64,000 nucleotides of DNA. Source: an uncultured Eubacteriales bacterium. GTDB taxonomy: Bacteria > Bacillota > Clostridia > Christensenellales > Borkfalkiaceae. A program made the position numbers and the translations under genes. This document shows, piece by piece, positions 18,069 to 26,399 of this stretch. The stretch covers positions 558,001-622,000 of the forward strand of contig CAJLRM010000001.1 in assembly GCA_905209085.1 (NCBI GenBank). The letters are read 5' to 3'. The first letter of the stretch is position 1. Each line of letters begins with the position of its first letter. Below the pieces are notes generated by a model that worked only from the letters and a program-made list of their open reading frames with translations, ran no database searches and was not told the origin of the DNA.

Positions 18069-18965
18069 TTAGATCTCCACTTCGATCCGTTTCCCGCAGC
18101 GAGGCACAACGACGTATGCAAAGCCAATTTCTTTGAGCGCGGCGACGATCTTTTCCCGCTGAGCGCCTATGCGCGAAACGCCGTGCGCGTCCGAGGCAAA
18201 GGACACATTGCGCCCCCCCAAGAAATAATATCGCCGCAAAATATCCGCGTCGGGCAAAAACGCGCTCGGAGCGCCGTAGCTCGAACTATTGACTTCTAAA
18301 ATCTTGTCCCGCTCGATAATTGCCCGCAAAATTCCGTCCAATTCTTCGGGAAAATCCTCCCAACGCGCCCGCTTGTCGGCATAGGGCGCATAGCGCGTGC
18401 AATAAGTAAGATGCCCCACGACGTCGTAAGGATAGGGAGCGTCGAGGCTCTTTCTGACGAGGGAAAAATATTCCCGATAGACTTCTTTTTTGTCGCGAAA
18501 ATGCCCCGATACGCCCTTCCAGTCCGTGAGATGAGAGGAGGGATCCTCCCAATCGGCATCTTTTAAAAACGCGCCTGTTTCCGCAAAGTCATATCGTCCT
18601 TGCATATGCACGCTGTTCACGACGAAATCAGGGCGATACGTTTTCAAAAGCGCCGCGTAAAGGGGGACCGCCGCCGGGTTATCCGTAAAGCCAAACTCTC
18701 CGCCAACGAGCACTTCCATGCTTCCCCGATACGCCTGCTGCAACTTTCGTGCGCGGGGAAAATATACAGACGGATCGGTATAGACGGGTTCGGAAAAACC
18801 CGCAAATCTAAGACCGTTCACTTTATAGTCGTAATCGAAATGTTCGGAAATACCGTAATATGCCATTCCCTTTTCTTTTGCTTTTTGCAGCATTTTCTCG
18901 ATGGAATCCTGTCCGTCGGGAGAAAACGCCGTATGCGTATGTACGTCCGTCAACAACTTTTCCAT
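18069..18965 (-). CDS. PHP-domain histidinol-phosphatase-like protein
   Basis: 298 residues starting MEKLLTDVHTHTAFSPDGQ. The HxH of motif I (DVHTHT), the GISEHFDYDY segment, VNSVHMQG, the VVGHLTY segment and the late SDAH supply the trinuclear metal site of PHP phosphoesterases. It resembles HisJ-type histidinol-phosphate phosphatases, which complete a late step of histidine synthesis, but no other his gene is present, so the substrate is uncertain. The ATG lies six bases after a consensus -10 and has no Shine-Dalgarno site, so the mRNA is predicted to be leaderless. Confidence 0.87.
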   Translation of the reverse strand: MEKLLTDVHTHTAFSPDGQDSIEKMLQKAKEKGMAYYGISEHFDYDYKVNGLRFAGFSEPVYTDPSVYFPRARKLQQAYRGSMEVLVGGEFGFTDNPAAVPLYAALLKTYRPDFVVNSVHMQGRYDFAETGAFLKDADWEDPSSHLTDWKGVSGHFRDKKEVYREYFSLVRKSLDAPYPYDVVGHLTYCTRYAPYADKRARWEDFPEELDGILRAIIERDKILEVNSSSYGAPSAFLPDADILRRYYFLGGRNVSFASDAHGVSRIGAQREKIVAALKEIGFAYVVVPRCGKRIEVEI

Positions 18966-19000
18966 AGTTCTATTATAGCACACGCAGGGAAAAACGGCAA
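18966..19000 (-). promoter_or_regulatory. Promoter of PHP gene placing +1 at the start codon
   Basis: -35 TTGCCG (18995-19000), 17-base spacer ending TGC, -10 TATAAT (18972-18977), six bases AGAACT, then the ATG at 18965-18963. The usual 7-base distance from -10 to +1 puts transcription initiation on the A of the ATG. Confidence 0.75.
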
Positions 19001-19292
19001 CCGCAGGGAATCTTATTTTTCTCTTTCCGCAAAAAAATTTCCTTTTCCCGTCTTTCCTGTTTCCTTTTCTTTTGCTTCGACTACGCTGTTCACCGCTTAC
19101 CTGCCTTATTCTTTTAATTTTTTTAACCGTTTTTTGCCGAAAACATTTTCCTCTTTTTGATAATTGTGGAAAAAATCGCCCCGCCTAAGCCTAAAATACC
19201 TGTATTTTCCTCTTCTGCCGATTTTTGTGGGTTGATTTTTGCATGAAAACGCGCTAAAATTTATATATATCCATCAAAATCGGAGGTTATTT

Positions 19293-20213
19293 ATGAAAAA
19301 CGCAGCGAGGGCGGCCGCAGCGATGCTTGCCCTTTCTTTCACCTTTACAATCCTCGCGGGATGCGCGAAGACTCCTTCGGATTCTTCCTTCCCCGACTCT
19401 TCCGTTTCGGACGAAATCCCCGACGCGGATTCTTCCGGGGGAACTTCCTCTTCCGACTCGGACGACAACAGCGGCGCTCCCGATTCGAGCGTTCCCGACG
19501 ACGTGACGCCCCCTCCGCCCGACGACAACGTTCCCAACCCCGAACCGGAGCCGGAACCTGATCCCGAGCCCGTAAAAAACTACGCTTCTTACATACGCTG
19601 TACGGGGGAGAGCGTCAACCTCCGATCCGGCGCGGGGACGGGATATGCCGTCGTCGGAAGCGCGGAGAAGGATACCATGTACGTGGTGGCGGGAAAAACG
19701 GGAGATTGGTATAAGACTTATTATAAGAATCAGACGGTGTACATAAATTCTCACTACACGTCCGTATTCTCCATCGAAAAGAGCGACAACCAAGCGGTGG
19801 AAGACGTCATTTGGGAAGGGTATAAGCAATTGGGAGTGCCTTACGTCTATGGCGCGGTGCGCCTGCACGACGGCTATGGCAATCTTCTCAAAGGCTTTAC
19901 AAAAATGAAATACGACTGTTCCTCTCTCGTTCAATACGTATTTTTCGAAGCGGCAAACGTGCTTTTGCAGACGACGACGCGCTTGCAGGTGGTACAGGGC
20001 GACCCTGTCCCCCGCTCGCAGCTGAGCCGCGGCGACTGCATTTATTTCACCAATTCTACCCGAGAGGATTATACGGGAATCGAACGCGTCGGGCACGTGG
20101 CGATCTATCTCGGAGATAATTATATCCTGCATACGTCCTCGGATTATGCGCGCATTGAAAAAATGTCCTCTCAACGCTGGGCGTACTATATCGAAGCCCG
20201 TCGATTCGTTTGA
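19293..20213 (+). CDS. SH3b-NlpC/P60 cell-wall hydrolase lipoprotein
   Basis: 306 residues. The ATG follows GGAGG by 6 bases. Signal peptide with lipobox ILAGC, then a Ser/Asp/Pro-rich linker ending in PEPEPEPDPEP that would span the wall, an SH3b domain (GESVNLRSGAGTGYAVVG), and a C-terminal NlpC/P60 peptidase. The catalytic Cys is in YDCSSLVQY, the His in VGHVAIYLGD, and a polar residue near ILHT completes the triad. Such enzymes cut the D-Glu to diamino-acid bond of peptidoglycan stem peptides. It is probably a surface-anchored remodelling enzyme. It is monocistronic and divergent from the PHP gene. Confidence 0.92.
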   Translation: MKNAARAAAAMLALSFTFTILAGCAKTPSDSSFPDSSVSDEIPDADSSGGTSSSDSDDNSGAPDSSVPDDVTPPPPDDNVPNPEPEPEPDPEPVKNYASYIRCTGESVNLRSGAGTGYAVVGSAEKDTMYVVAGKTGDWYKTYYKNQTVYINSHYTSVFSIEKSDNQAVEDVIWEGYKQLGVPYVYGAVRLHDGYGNLLKGFTKMKYDCSSLVQYVFFEAANVLLQTTTRLQVVQGDPVPRSQLSRGDCIYFTNSTREDYTGIERVGHVAIYLGDNYILHTSSDYARIEKMSSQRWAYYIEARRFV

Positions 20214-20315
20214 CTTTTACGAACTTACTGCCGTCGATAACGGCGAAGCGCAGGGGATGCCCGTATATTTTGTAATGCCCTCTTTTGCCTTTCCCATCGA
20301 AAAACGCCTTTCAAA

Positions 20316-20545
20316 GCCCGCAAATTCTCTTTGCGGGCGATAGGGCCTCGGGATTGGCAGAGCCTCACAAACAAAGCAGGGCTTAATACGCGATCTTACG
20401 CACGTCCCCCTCGGTCAACAAGGCGACACGGGGACTCACGGACGACTTCTATGGACGCGCTCTCCTTAGCGGGCAAAGTCCCGCCATGGGATAGAGGAAC
20501 GACTTTATACGCTCTCTCCCATAAAGGCGATAAGCCCGCGGCTCC
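20316..20545. ncRNA. Structured intergenic element, possible ncRNA
   Basis: A dense series of hairpins without coding content: GCCCGCAAA/TTTGCGGGC (20316-20324 with 20330-20338), GTCCCC/GGGGAC (20404-20409 with 20430-20435), GCGGG/CCCGC (20469-20473 with 20480-20484) and ATGGGA-x-AGAG/CTCT-x-TCCCAT (20486-20496 with 20512-20522). A second GCCCGC at 20534-20539 could pair alternatively with 20333-20338 and close the whole element. It lies between a lipoprotein gene and a bidirectional terminator; strand and function are unknown. It could instead be a dispersed non-coding repeat. Confidence 0.4.
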
Positions 20546-20588
20546 CTTTTCATTTGCTCATTCCTTTGCCTGATTTTATTCTCATAAA

Positions 20589-20634
20589 AATACTCCCCGT
20601 ATCCGATTCGTCGGCGGCGGGGAGTATTTTTTCA
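20589..20634. terminator. Bidirectional terminator
   Basis: Stem AATACTCCCC/GGGGAGTATT (20589-20598 with 20619-20628), with A- and T-runs on either side. It lies just past the stop of the minus-strand sugar-transferase-like gene and can also end plus-strand transcripts. Confidence 0.85.
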
Positions 20635-20674
20635 AGTCTACGTTCCTTTGATGGAACGCTTGAAAATTATAAAT

Positions 20675-21577
20675 TTATTCTTTTTTTTCGTCCGCATTTT
20701 CCGCGTCGGCGGCGGACGGCACATCCTGCGGAAGTTCCCTTTCGTCCGACGCGTTTTCCCCGCCTTCCCCTTCCAAGTTTTCCTCTTGCGGACTTTCCTT
20801 CGCGGACTCTTCTATCTCGTACTTTTTGCGCAGCTCTTCCTCTTCGGCACGGGCGTTTTCGGCGACCGTATCGAAATCCTCCCGCGTAATTTCTCCTTGA
20901 CCGAGGAGCGACTCAGCGTACGTCTTAGACGCCGTCGCGCCCAGCCAGGTATTCTTTTCGCCGCGGATTTTTTTGAGGAGCCAGACGAAGAAAATTTTTA
21001 AATCCCCGAACAGACTCAGGCTCTTTGCATAAGAAAGATCGGAAGAAAACATTTCCTTATAATCCGTTTCCCCGTTCCCCGTCGTCACTAAGGGATTGAT
21101 CAGTCCCGCGCGAACGGCATAGCGCCCCTCGTCCGCTTCCGAAACGAACGCCGCGTCCGCAAAGGACAGGCGCTTAACGCCGATAAAGCTGAGTTTGCCG
21201 CAGAAAACGTCGAAAATATAGGGGAGTTTGTATAATCCCGTCTTTTTCAGCCAATGCCCGTATCCGCCCGCTTCGTCGCCGTCGTCGTCCACGATGCAGA
21301 AAGTATGCAGTACGATGGTTTTGGCTTTTTTGCCCACAAAAAATTCCCGCGAAAGAATGGATTTCATGGCGCCCGTCCGCTTTTGAAATAGCTTGGCGCG
21401 GATAAAAATCGCGAGATAGAGAGGCGAGAGCACCGCCATGCTGACGACGGACGCCGCCAGATCCCACAGGCGCTTAAATATCCAGCGATACCCGATCGCC
21501 ATCACCGCGACGATTGCCGCCGCGTCGAAGAGAATGAACAGCGTCATTCCGTACCACGTCTTTAAAAATTCTCCCAT
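20675..21577 (-). CDS. Bacterial sugar-transferase-like membrane protein with acidic tail
   Basis: About 300 residues from MGEFLKTWYG; a longer upstream frame has no recognisable content. One or two N-terminal hydrophobic helices are followed by KRLWDLAASVV...LSPLYLAI and LYKLPYIFDVFCGKLSFIG, matching the polyprenyl-phosphate glycosyl-1-phosphate transferase fold (WecP/WbaP/PglC group), which links a sugar phosphate to undecaprenyl phosphate. The match is degenerate: the usual GPRP after the SL[VI]G segment reads GVKR, so activity is doubtful. The last 80 residues are very acidic and low in complexity. No other glycan genes are adjacent; engB lies 268 bases upstream. Confidence 0.65.
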   Translation of the reverse strand: MGEFLKTWYGMTLFILFDAAAIVAVMAIGYRWIFKRLWDLAASVVSMAVLSPLYLAIFIRAKLFQKRTGAMKSILSREFFVGKKAKTIVLHTFCIVDDDGDEAGGYGHWLKKTGLYKLPYIFDVFCGKLSFIGVKRLSFADAAFVSEADEGRYAVRAGLINPLVTTGNGETDYKEMFSSDLSYAKSLSLFGDLKIFFVWLLKKIRGEKNTWLGATASKTYAESLLGQGEITREDFDTVAENARAEEEELRKKYEIEESAKESPQEENLEGEGGENASDERELPQDVPSAADAENADEKKE

Positions 21578-21845
21578 CGAAAATACCCTTTTATATCCTT
21601 TCTGTAAATATCTTGCGCTCCTGCTTTTACGCGGACGCAAAGCCCGAAAAAAAACGAATCCGAATTTTCCGACTCCCTCCGCCCGGGCACAAACGCCTAA
21701 AATAAAGCGCGCTCGCCTTCTTAACCTTTCGCGCGAATACAAAGCGCCGAAAAAATTGAAACGGCGATCCCTCTCCATACGGCATTTCAGAGAGCGTCCC
21801 TTCCCAATTTCTTACGGGGAAGAATCGCGCCCTGCCGGCTGAATT

Positions 21846-22532
21846 TTAACGCTCGGACCGCTGCGCATCTTCGCCGCACGTTTCTTTTTCGTCCCGCTCG
21901 CCGTCCTCTTCGGGCTGTCGTTTCCGCTTTTCCGCCGCGACGATCTCGCCGATTTTTTCTAAAACCGCGTCCTTGCCGAAGCCCGTTTCCGCGCTGACGG
22001 GAATGAGATTCCCCACCCCCAGGCAAAGATCCGCGGCAATCGCCCTGACGTGTTCTTTCAGCTTCATTTTGGATAACTTGTCCGTTTTGGTGAGAACGAC
22101 GGTAAAAGGAATGATGTGATAGTGCAGAAATTCCATCATCTGCATATCGTCCGCAGTCGGGTCGTGGCGGCTGTCCGCCAGCATCAGGACGTGGGAAATT
22201 TTTTGTTTGTTCTTGAAAAAGGCGTCCAGCGTCTTTCCCCACTTCTCCTTTTCGCTTTTGGAAACCCTCGCAAACCCGTAACCGGGCAAATCCGCCAGCA
22301 CGAACTGTCCGAAATCGAAATAATTGACCAATCGCGTCCGCCCCGGCTCGCTGCTCGTCTTTGCCAATTTTTTACGATTGGCAAGCATATTGATGAACGA
22401 GCTTTTCCCCACATTGGATTTTCCGCATACGGCGATCATCGGTTTTTCGGTCGCAATAAATTGGCTTTCGCTTGCCGCCGACGTGATGAATGTCGCATTT
22501 TTGACGACGATTTTTTCGATGATCTCTTCCAT
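21846..22532 (-). CDS. engB: Ribosome biogenesis GTPase EngB/YsxC
   Basis: 228 residues. G1 is GKSNVGKSSF, G3 DLPGYG, G4 TKTDK, and the start NATFITSAASESQF is the family N-terminus. EngB is an essential GTPase in late assembly of the large ribosomal subunit. About 30 highly charged residues extend beyond the usual C-terminus. It follows lon on the same strand (112 bases), the classical lon-engB order of Firmicutes, so co-transcription is likely. Confidence 0.96.
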   Translation of the reverse strand: MEEIIEKIVVKNATFITSAASESQFIATEKPMIAVCGKSNVGKSSFINMLANRKKLAKTSSEPGRTRLVNYFDFGQFVLADLPGYGFARVSKSEKEKWGKTLDAFFKNKQKISHVLMLADSRHDPTADDMQMMEFLHYHIIPFTVVLTKTDKLSKMKLKEHVRAIAADLCLGVGNLIPVSAETGFGKDAVLEKIGEIVAAEKRKRQPEEDGERDEKETCGEDAQRSER

Positions 22533-22644
22533 GGGTACCTCGTTTGTTTTTTATATCGCTTTTTTCCAAAGAGGAAACCTTGCGGCGCCCCTTGTCTTTA
22601 AAAATCCGCCCCTCGCCGGGAAAGCCTTTGCATACGGCTTCCTG

Positions 22645-25098
22645 TTAGCAGCGCACGGCGGGAGAAACGGGCGCATCTCCGCCGCCGACGGGAATGACAG
22701 GCTCTTTTTTCGGCTTGGTCACGCGCTTGGGACGCGCCTGTTTTCCGTTCTCTTTTTCGGCGGACGAAGCGCCGAGCACCGCCAGAGAAAACACCTCGTC
22801 CGCGTCCGTGACGGGAATGAAATGAATTTCTCCGCGCACCGATTCGGGCACTTCTTCGATGTCCTTTTTGTTCTCGGCGGGAATGATGACGTTCGTGATG
22901 CCGATGCGCCGCGCCGCCAGCGCCTTTTCTTTGAGTCCGCCGATGGGCAGCACCTTACCCCGAAGGGTGATCTCCCCCGTCATGGCGACGTCCTTGCGCA
23001 CGGGACGCCCCGTAAACGCCGACAAAATGGCAGTGGCGATGGTGATGCCCGCGCTCGGTCCGTCCTTGGGCGTCGCGCCCTCGGGCACATGGATGTGAAT
23101 GTCCGTCGTTTCGAATTTGTCCTCGGGAATACCGTACCTGTCCGCGTGAGAGCGGATAAACGAAATGGCGGCGAGCGCCGATTCCTTCATCACGTCGCCG
23201 AGTTTTCCCGTCAGGCGGATCTCTCCCTTGCCGTGCATGGCGGAAGCCTCCACCGTCAGCGTAGTGCCGCCGACCGCGGTCCACGCAAGCCCCGTCACCG
23301 CGCCGATTTCCTCTTTCTGTCTTGCCGCGTCCGCCGTAAAGCGGGGCGCGCCCAGAAGTTCCTCCGCGGTCGCCTTGTCCACCTTGACTTTGGGCAGAGA
23401 TCTATCGTCCGCGTATTTGACGGCGATCTTGCGGCAGACGGTGCCGACGGTGCGCTCCAAGGTACGAACGCCCGCCTCCATCGTATAGCCCTCGATGATC
23501 GCCCGTACGCCGCCGTCCGTAAAGGCGGCGTTGGCCTCCGTCAAGCCGTTGGCGGCAAGCTGTTTGGGAATGAGATATCGCGCCGCGATTTCCTTTTTTT
23601 CTTCTAACGTATACCCCGACAGCTCGATGATCTCCATACGGTCGCGCAAAGGCCCCGGAATGGTATCCAGAGAATTGGCTGTCGTGATGAACATGACCTT
23701 GCTCAGATCGTAAGGGACTTCGAGATAGCGGTCGCGGAAGGTAGAATTTTGTTCGGGGTCGAGCACTTCCAAGAGCGCGCTCGAAGGATCGCCGCGCATA
23801 TCGGAAGAGATCTTGTCGATTTCGTCCAGCAGGAACACGGGATTGACGGATCCCGCGTTTTTCATCGCGTAAAGGATACGCCCGGGCATCGCGCCCACAT
23901 AGGTGCGCCGGTGCCCTCTTATCTCCGCTTCGTCCTTGACGCCGCCAAGGCTCATGCGCACGAATTTGCGCCCCAAAGCGCGGGCGATGGAACGGGCGAT
24001 GCTCGTCTTGCCGACGCCCGGAGGACCGACGAAACAGAGAATGGGCGCCTTCATGCTCCCCGTCAGTTTGAGCACGGCGAGGTATTCGGTGATGCGCTCC
24101 TTGATTTTTTCCAGCCCGTAATGGTCCGCTTCGAGGACCGCCACGCAGTCCGAAAGCTTCTCCGTGTCCTTGGTTTCCTCTTTCCAAGGGAGATCCAGGA
24201 TCCAGTCGAGATACCCCGTAATGACGGTGTATTCGGGGGAAGCGGACTGCATTTTATCCAGACGGTCCAGTTCTTTAAGACACTTTTTTTCCACCTCTTC
24301 GGGAAGCCCTTTGGCGAGGATCCTGACGCGGTATTCGTCCTCTTCCTTTCCGTCGTCGCCCAGTTCCGTATGAATGGCTTTGAGCTGTTCGCGCAGGAAA
24401 TAATCCTTTTGCGAGCGGTCGATATTCTGACGGACGGTGGAAGCGATCTTCTTTTCGATTTTGGCGATTTCCAGCTCGTCGTTTAAACACCGTTCGAATA
24501 ATTTAAGCCGTTCGATGACGGAGTCCTCTTCCAAAAGCTCCTGTTTGACTTCGAGGCGCACGCGCATGGCGGATACGGTCATGTCGATATAGGCGTCGGG
24601 ATCGGAACAGGCTTCCAGCTGCGTCAATACGTCCTTGCCGATCTTGCCGTCCGCCATCAGGACGTCCCGCACCATCTCCCGCGCGGTGCGGAAATACGCC
24701 TCTTCCAGCACTTCGTCGCCGTGGACGGGCGTAAGCTCGTCGGTGACGGCATAATAGTAGCCCGATTCAAACTGAACGGAACGCGCGCGGGCGCGGTAAA
24801 CGCCCTCCGCGAGTACGCGCAGGGTGCCGCCCGGAAGCTGTGTGACCTGTTTGATGCGCGCGACGGTGCCGACGGTGTAGATGTCCTCCGCCGTGATCTC
24901 GTCCTTCTCCGTGTCCCGCTGGGCACAGATGAAGAGCAGCCTGTCCGCAGCCGCGGAAGCGCGGTCGATCGCCTTTAAAGTAATATCCCGCCCCACTTCG
25001 AAAGAAATGAGGGTACCGGGAAACGCCACCTTGCCCCGAAGAGGCACGATGGATAATATATTTGTTTTTGGTGTCTGTTTTTCCATATACTTTTCCAT
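22645..25098 (-). CDS. lon: ATP-dependent protease Lon
   Basis: 817 residues. The N-terminal substrate-binding LON domain starts at ILSIVPLRGKVAFPGTL. The AAA+ module has Walker A GPPGVGKTS and Walker B FLLDEIDK. The C-terminal serine protease domain has the catalytic Ser in KDGPSAGIT and Lys in GGLKEKALAA. Lon degrades damaged and regulatory proteins in the cytosol. Two in-frame ATGs four codons apart (25098, 25086) are both possible; neither has a perfect Shine-Dalgarno, GAGGG being about 13 bases before the first. The C-terminus is extended by about 40 Lys/Glu/Pro-rich residues. It sits in the tig-clpP-clpX-lon-engB order. Confidence 0.97.
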   Translation of the reverse strand: MEKYMEKQTPKTNILSIVPLRGKVAFPGTLISFEVGRDITLKAIDRASAAADRLLFICAQRDTEKDEITAEDIYTVGTVARIKQVTQLPGGTLRVLAEGVYRARARSVQFESGYYYAVTDELTPVHGDEVLEEAYFRTAREMVRDVLMADGKIGKDVLTQLEACSDPDAYIDMTVSAMRVRLEVKQELLEEDSVIERLKLFERCLNDELEIAKIEKKIASTVRQNIDRSQKDYFLREQLKAIHTELGDDGKEEDEYRVRILAKGLPEEVEKKCLKELDRLDKMQSASPEYTVITGYLDWILDLPWKEETKDTEKLSDCVAVLEADHYGLEKIKERITEYLAVLKLTGSMKAPILCFVGPPGVGKTSIARSIARALGRKFVRMSLGGVKDEAEIRGHRRTYVGAMPGRILYAMKNAGSVNPVFLLDEIDKISSDMRGDPSSALLEVLDPEQNSTFRDRYLEVPYDLSKVMFITTANSLDTIPGPLRDRMEIIELSGYTLEEKKEIAARYLIPKQLAANGLTEANAAFTDGGVRAIIEGYTMEAGVRTLERTVGTVCRKIAVKYADDRSLPKVKVDKATAEELLGAPRFTADAARQKEEIGAVTGLAWTAVGGTTLTVEASAMHGKGEIRLTGKLGDVMKESALAAISFIRSHADRYGIPEDKFETTDIHIHVPEGATPKDGPSAGITIATAILSAFTGRPVRKDVAMTGEITLRGKVLPIGGLKEKALAARRIGITNVIIPAENKKDIEEVPESVRGEIHFIPVTDADEVFSLAVLGASSAEKENGKQARPKRVTKPKKEPVIPVGGGDAPVSPAVRC

Positions 25099-26160
25099 AT
25101 AATTATTATTAACCCTCGGAAACGCTTTTTAAACAATTTCCCCCGAAAAGCGGCGAGAGATGCTCTCTTCCAACGCAAAAGCGCGGTATCCACGCCCCTT
25201 CGCCCTCCGTTTTTTAAAGCTTTTTCCTTTATGTTTCCTTCCGTCGCCTCGCTCCAATCCTCCCGCTATGCGCCGTACTCGTCCGGGAGCTTTCCCGACG
25301 ATATTTTCGGCAGCGTCGAATCCCGTGCGTTCGCCCAAAGAACGCCGCTTTGCGTTTCGTTTTCCCTCCGCGCAAAAATTCCCCCACAGGACGTTTTTGA
25401 CGGGACGAAGAATCCCATCGGAGGTAATTTCCCGACGATACAGATTAAATAGTTTCGGCGCGATAAAAGACGCGCCCTACGATTCTTTTGCCTGCCGGCT
25501 CGCCGCAGCCGCCGTGAATTTAAAAATTTTCAAGTCCGCCTGTCGGAAAAAATATTGCCGACTGCGCGCAGGCAAACGCCGCATCCCGTTCCCGCGCCTT
25601 TTTAACGGCGCGTCTTTTCGCCCGCCCTTAAACGTTTCTCCGTCGCAGGCAGATGTTTTTTTAAGCCGCGACGCCGATTGAAACGCTTTGCAGACTTCGG
25701 GGCACTGCGGAAAAACGGCGTTGAAGCGGATTTTCGCGTCCGAAAGCGCCTCCTGCGCGTAAAAGAGCGCGCCATACCGATACAGGCAGCGGAAGATCCC
25801 TTACGATTTTTCTGAAAAATCCGACCGCTTTCCCCGCTTTCTCCTCCCGATACCGTCTTTATTATATCACACCCCGTATAAAAAAGCAAGGCGGCGGAGA
25901 ACCTCTTTCCGTTCCGCCGCGCCGCTTTATGCAAGATTTTGTCGGATTTGACTCAACTGTACAAATTCTTCCTTCTCTTTCCGCGATTCTTTTTTGCCGA
26001 TTTCGGCAGAGCCTCCGAAAAAACTTTTGCAGCGCGCATAAACGCAGGCAAGTACGAAAAACAAAAAATCGAAAGCCAAACGTTTAAAAAGGAAAGCCCC
26101 GCGGCACAAAGCGCGCCGCAGGACTACCCGCCATTCTATTTTATGATTCGTTCAGCCGTC
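25099..26160. other. Long intergenic region upstream of lon
   Basis: More than 1 kb without a confident gene. It holds a good minus-strand promoter at 25861-25889. One minus-strand frame after it (about 25810-25490, containing NAVFPQCPEVCKAF) has codon use like neighbouring genes but no start codon, so it could be a decayed gene or chance. The rest is GC-rich and unexplained. Confidence 0.4.
25861..25889 (-). promoter_or_regulatory. Sigma-A-type promoter upstream of lon
   Basis: -35 TTGCTT (25884-25889), 17-base spacer, -10 TATAAT (25861-25866) on the minus strand. If it drives lon, the leader is about 750 bases, which is unusual. Confidence 0.55.
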
Positions 26161-26164
26161 ATGG

Positions 26165-26325
26165 AGAAAGAATCCGCCTTACTCTGTCCCTCGCAGAGAA
26201 AGGGGCTTATCTTACTCAATTTGCCTAACAGAAAGAGTTTGCTTATCTTAACTTGGTACCCGCCCAAGAGAAAGTTTGTCTTACCTTAGGTTACTATCTG
26301 CCACATAGGAAAATTTTTCTTAATC
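26165..26325. repeat. Degenerate tandem repeat, about five units of 32-39 bases
   Basis: Units start with AGAAAG or a variant at 26165, 26197, 26230, 26269 and 26307. Most continue with a CTTATCTTA-like block and then a less conserved part. Spacings are 32, 33, 39 and 38 bases. The array lies between the clpX stop and the lon upstream region. It is not a CRISPR: units are too diverged and have no spacers of constant length. Confidence 0.5.
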
Positions 26326-26399
26326 CGATGGATTTTCGCGCGTCTTTTCCCCCGAAAAATTTTTTTATATTTCGGAAACGCGATTCTTTTCCGTTTTGG

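Noticed and set aside
20331..20573. Plus-strand ORF of 80 codons
   Set aside because: It lies exactly over the hairpin series, lacks a ribosome-binding site and has no protein-like content; the structure explains the open frame better.
25602..25934. Minus-strand ORF of 110 codons
   Set aside because: It starts upstream of the best promoter, is Arg-rich and has no site; another frame nearby looks more gene-like but lacks a start.
26165..26325. CRISPR array
   Set aside because: Repeat units are diverged, spacing varies from 32 to 39 bases, and no cas genes are present.
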